A DNA stretch of 8,222 nt, from contig JAUIHJ010000368.1 of the NCBI GenBank assembly GCA_030432015.1, forward strand, positions 1 through 8,222, read 5' to 3'. The stretch is from a bacterium. Its GTDB lineage: Bacteria > Planctomycetota > Planctomycetia > Pirellulales > Pirellulaceae. The notes beneath the pieces were generated by a model. It worked only from the letters and a program-made list of their open reading frames with translations. It ran no database searches and had not been told where the DNA came from. Positions 5,660 to 8,222 of the stretch are shown one piece after another (the stretch's first letter is position 1; each line of letters starts with the position of its first letter). The translations under genes were made by a program, and so were the position numbers.

Positions 5660-8188
5660 TCAATGGTTAAATAGAAATTCTCGACTGCTTAGGATGCTCC
5701 AGAACAGATCTTCAATGACCACGTGATGTTCGGCCGGATCCGTCGCGTTCATGACGCCGAGTAACCGCTGCATTTCGTCATCCGTCGGAAAACGCGACAG
5801 CGCGACCAGATACGCCTGTTCAATCATGGCATAGTTCGGAAGTCCACCGGCGATGAACTGCTGCACGCGACTCGCATCGCTTCGCAATTTTTGATTGATC
5901 GTGTCACCGTTGGAAATATGCAGCACCTGAACCATGCTTGGTTCGTCGGACCGTTCGCATTCGCAGGTAATCTGTCGTTCGTTCCGGCCGAAGGTGCTCA
6001 GAAAGTAGGAGCCCACGGCGGCGTCATACAACTGAATCGCACGCGTGCCTTTCGGGTAAAAATCCGTCTTCTGGCGGTCCGCGCCTTTGAAGGCGATCTC
6101 CGTGAAATCGGTTGGTACATCGGCGACCTGAGAGATCGCATCCAGCAAGACTTCGGCCATCAATCGCCGCGGATAGTACCGCGAATAGAAACGCTTCTCG
6201 GCCGCATTCTCCTTCAGCGGCTTACTGCTTCGCTGGTACGTCGCCGACTGCATGATCTCGCGCATGAGCGCCTTCAGGTCAAATTGATGATCGACCAGAA
6301 AGTCCGCCGCGGCTTGCAGGAGGGCCTCATTGCTGGCTGGGTTGGAGTCCCGCATATCGTCGACCTGCTCCACCAGGCCAACGCCGTAGAAATTGGCCCA
6401 CACCCGGTTGGTGATCGAGCGAGCAAAATACGGGTTTTCCGGTGCCGTCAACCAAGCGGCCAAGTGGACACGCCGATCTTCGGTGTCGTCAAACTCGAGC
6501 GGCTCGCCATCGAGGGGTGCCGGCCGTTGGGCGATTCCTGTCAGGGGCTGAATGAGATCACCTTTTTCGACAACGAAGAGCGTCCGCTTCCCGTCACCGC
6601 TTCTCGCATCCCCCCCCCAACCTTTGGCGCGGACACGCGAGAACATGTTCGCCATGGCGTAATACTGATCGTTGGTCCATTTTTCCAGCGGATGATTGTG
6701 ACACTTGGCACAGGCGATGGAGAGTCCCAGAAATGCCTGGCTGACATTCTCGGACATATTTTCGGGATCCTGGTGCAGCGAATAAAAATTGGCAGCGCCG
6801 TTTTCGAATGTACTCCCTTGGGCCGTGACGATTTCGCGCACCAAATCGTCCCACGGCTGATTGCGGGCCACCCGTTGGCGAATCCACTGGTAGTACGTCT
6901 TGATCGGCTCAGGACGCAGCTTCTGCCCGCTCAGCAGCAGCATGTCCGACCACTTGTAGGTCCAGTAATCGACGAACTCGCTACGCGACAGCAGTGATTC
7001 AATCAGGGTGTCGCGTTTTTCTGGCGATGGGTCTGCCAGGAAGGCCTTCACTTCAACGGCCGTGGGGAGGGTACCGGTGGCGTCGAGCGACGCGCGGCGC
7101 AGAAACTCCGCCTCACTGGCCGGAGGGGACGGCGGGAGATTCAATCGCTGAAGTTGCCTGAGAACCAGCTCGTCAATGAAGTTTCGCCGTGGGGCATCTG
7201 CGAATACCTGCGGAGCGATCTCCTGATCGTAGGGGGACGTGACGCGGGCGATGGCGATCTTGCTGGAGTACCACGCCGTCACGGCGCCCTCGCCAAAACC
7301 ACTGACCGTCAGTTGGCCATCGTCGGCCACCGTTGCCACGGCGTCGTTGGTCGCGGCAAACTTGACGAACGGAGTTACATCGCGGACGTTGCCGTCGGAA
7401 AAATGAGCCCGCACCACAACTTGCTGTTGCTTTCCGGGTTGCAAGATGACCGTCGCCGGGAGGATTTCAAGCCGTTCGAAGACAGGATCCTCGTCGGTCG
7501 GCGGCAGTGCCCCGTCGGCGATCCATTCGGTCAGGATCTGATAGGGTCGCGAGTCGACATCGAATCGCAATCCTCCCTTGTGCGGCATGGCGCCCGATGG
7601 CTTGGCGACAATCAAGCTACGCCCCGGATCGGCGAGTTCAACGCGGCGCCCGCGGGCTTGCCGTGTAATGGTTCGCCAGTCACGCAGGGTGTCGTAGCCC
7701 CGCAGCGAGAGCTTCAATCCACCCTTACCTGCCAGCGCGCCATGGCAGGCACCTGAGTTGCAACCCATTTTGGCAAGGATCGGTTGCACATCGTGCCGAA
7801 ACGTCCACGACGTTGGCTGGTCAACGCCCTCCACCACAACGGCGACCGACGCGGTGGCACCACCGGCCGTGGCCGTTACCGTCGCCTGACCGTCGGCCAC
7901 CGGATACAGCCGGCCGTCGCGGACCGTTACCACTCCCTTGTCGCTTGAGGCAAAGCTCACGTCACCCCGTAGCTGCTCGCCGAGATCGTCCCCGATACGC
8001 CGTTGCACGATGACCGCGTGGCTCGACTCTGGTCCGCGCAAAGTGATCGCCGGCGGCAGGACTGCGATTGAATCCGCGGCGGTCGCGTGCCGACTGGCCG
8101 TTGCGAGTCCGCTTGCCAACATTAGGGCCAACGGTGGGAGGGCCGCAATACGGTAACGCAACAGCCATCGAAAGGGGTGGCAAGGCAT
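5660..8188 (-). CDS. Secreted Big2 / DUF1549 / DUF1553 planctomycete cytochrome-like protein
   Basis: This 842-residue protein begins with a basic N-terminus and hydrophobic core (~13-31), an export signal with likely cleavage near ATAA at 35-38. A bacterial Ig-like (Big2) domain spans ~43-121. A cytochrome-like region at ~128-230 contains CNSGACH at 143-149, a CX4CH motif in place of the usual CX2CH. A second Big2-like stretch lies at ~243-318. DUF1549 (PSCyt2) covers ~333-540 and includes FLRRASLDATGTLPT at 362-376 and CAKCHNHP at 493-500, a canonical CX2CH. DUF1553 (PSD1) covers ~572-835 and includes SITNRVWANFYGVGLV at 591-606, YYPRRLMAEVLLDAI at 671-685 and CECER at 742-746. The length is typical of Big2-containing members. 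The family is hugely expanded in planctomycetes and has no activity known to me. The protein is probably extracytoplasmic, with one or two hemes. The start has a good Shine-Dalgarno sequence, although the frame stays open to the window edge. It is the first visible gene of the minus-strand block. A run of nine G lies in its coding strand at 6618-6610. Confidence 0.95.
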   Translation of the reverse strand: MPCHPFRWLLRYRIAALPPLALMLASGLATASRHATAADSIAVLPPAITLRGPESSHAVIVQRRIGDDLGEQLRGDVSFASSDKGVVTVRDGRLYPVADGQATVTATAGGATASVAVVVEGVDQPTSWTFRHDVQPILAKMGCNSGACHGALAGKGGLKLSLRGYDTLRDWRTITRQARGRRVELADPGRSLIVAKPSGAMPHKGGLRFDVDSRPYQILTEWIADGALPPTDEDPVFERLEILPATVILQPGKQQQVVVRAHFSDGNVRDVTPFVKFAATNDAVATVADDGQLTVSGFGEGAVTAWYSSKIAIARVTSPYDQEIAPQVFADAPRRNFIDELVLRQLQRLNLPPSPPASEAEFLRRASLDATGTLPTAVEVKAFLADPSPEKRDTLIESLLSRSEFVDYWTYKWSDMLLLSGQKLRPEPIKTYYQWIRQRVARNQPWDDLVREIVTAQGSTFENGAANFYSLHQDPENMSENVSQAFLGLSIACAKCHNHPLEKWTNDQYYAMANMFSRVRAKGWGGDARSGDGKRTLFVVEKGDLIQPLTGIAQRPAPLDGEPLEFDDTEDRRVHLAAWLTAPENPYFARSITNRVWANFYGVGLVEQVDDMRDSNPASNEALLQAAADFLVDHQFDLKALMREIMQSATYQRSSKPLKENAAEKRFYSRYYPRRLMAEVLLDAISQVADVPTDFTEIAFKGADRQKTDFYPKGTRAIQLYDAAVGSYFLSTFGRNERQITCECERSDEPSMVQVLHISNGDTINQKLRSDASRVQQFIAGGLPNYAMIEQAYLVALSRFPTDDEMQRLLGVMNATDPAEHHVVIEDLFWSILSSREFLFNH

Positions 8189-8195
8189 CGTTTCG

Positions 8196-8199
8196 CTCC
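8196..8199 (-). promoter_or_regulatory. Shine-Dalgarno site of the DUF1549/DUF1553 gene
   Basis: GGAG on the minus strand lies 7 bases before the ATG at 8188-8186. This supports the start that yields a normal signal peptide, and there is no alternative in-frame ATG or GTG between it and the window edge. Only 34 bases upstream are visible, so no promoter can be judged. Confidence 0.55.
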
Positions 8200-8222
8200 G
8201 CGACGCACGGCCATCACCAGCG

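Noticed and set aside
5891..6997. A 368-codon open frame on the + strand opposite the DUF1549/DUF1553 gene
   Set aside because: It lies wholly antisense to a gene with clear family motifs, shows no recognisable domain or signal, and is the kind of long spurious frame expected in GC-rich DNA.

Overview
The window looks like a chromosomal segment of a planctomycete (Planctomycetota, probably Pirellulales or a relative). The main evidence is gene content. A DUF1549/DUF1553 'planctomycete cytochrome' protein, a planctomycete-type cytochrome c domain fused to a WD40 propeller, and a secreted ThuA-like protein are all families strongly expanded in that phylum. The DNA is fairly GC-rich and densely coding, with long spurious antisense frames. 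I see no tRNA, rRNA, CRISPR array, insertion sequence or phage gene.

Layout. Bases 1-1778 (+) hold the 3' part of a polytopic membrane protein fused to a spermidine-synthase-like Rossmann domain; its true start lies before the window. It converges on a three-gene minus-strand block with only 5 bp between the two stop codons. Read in the direction of transcription the block is: 8188-5660, a secreted Big2/DUF1549/DUF1553 protein with cytochrome-like Cys motifs; a 104-bp gap; 5555-2667, a secreted cytochrome c / WD40 / pre-peptidase-like fusion; a 34-bp gap; and 2632-1784, a secreted ThuA-like protein. Together the four genes cover about 98% of the window. No non-coding stretch exceeds 104 bp.

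How they may work together. All three minus-strand products have export signals, and two carry c-type heme attachment motifs, so the block probably encodes an extracytoplasmic redox or carbohydrate-related module. Co-transcription is inferred from order, strand and spacing. The biochemical role of the DUF1549/DUF1553 proteins is unknown to me, and I assign none. The plus-strand gene is probably independent. Nothing here is clearly a new system. The points most worth a second look are the CX4CH motif in the DUF1549/DUF1553 protein, the cytochrome-WD40-PPC fusion replacing the usual DUF1501 partner, and the altered active-site motif of the spermidine-synthase-like domain.
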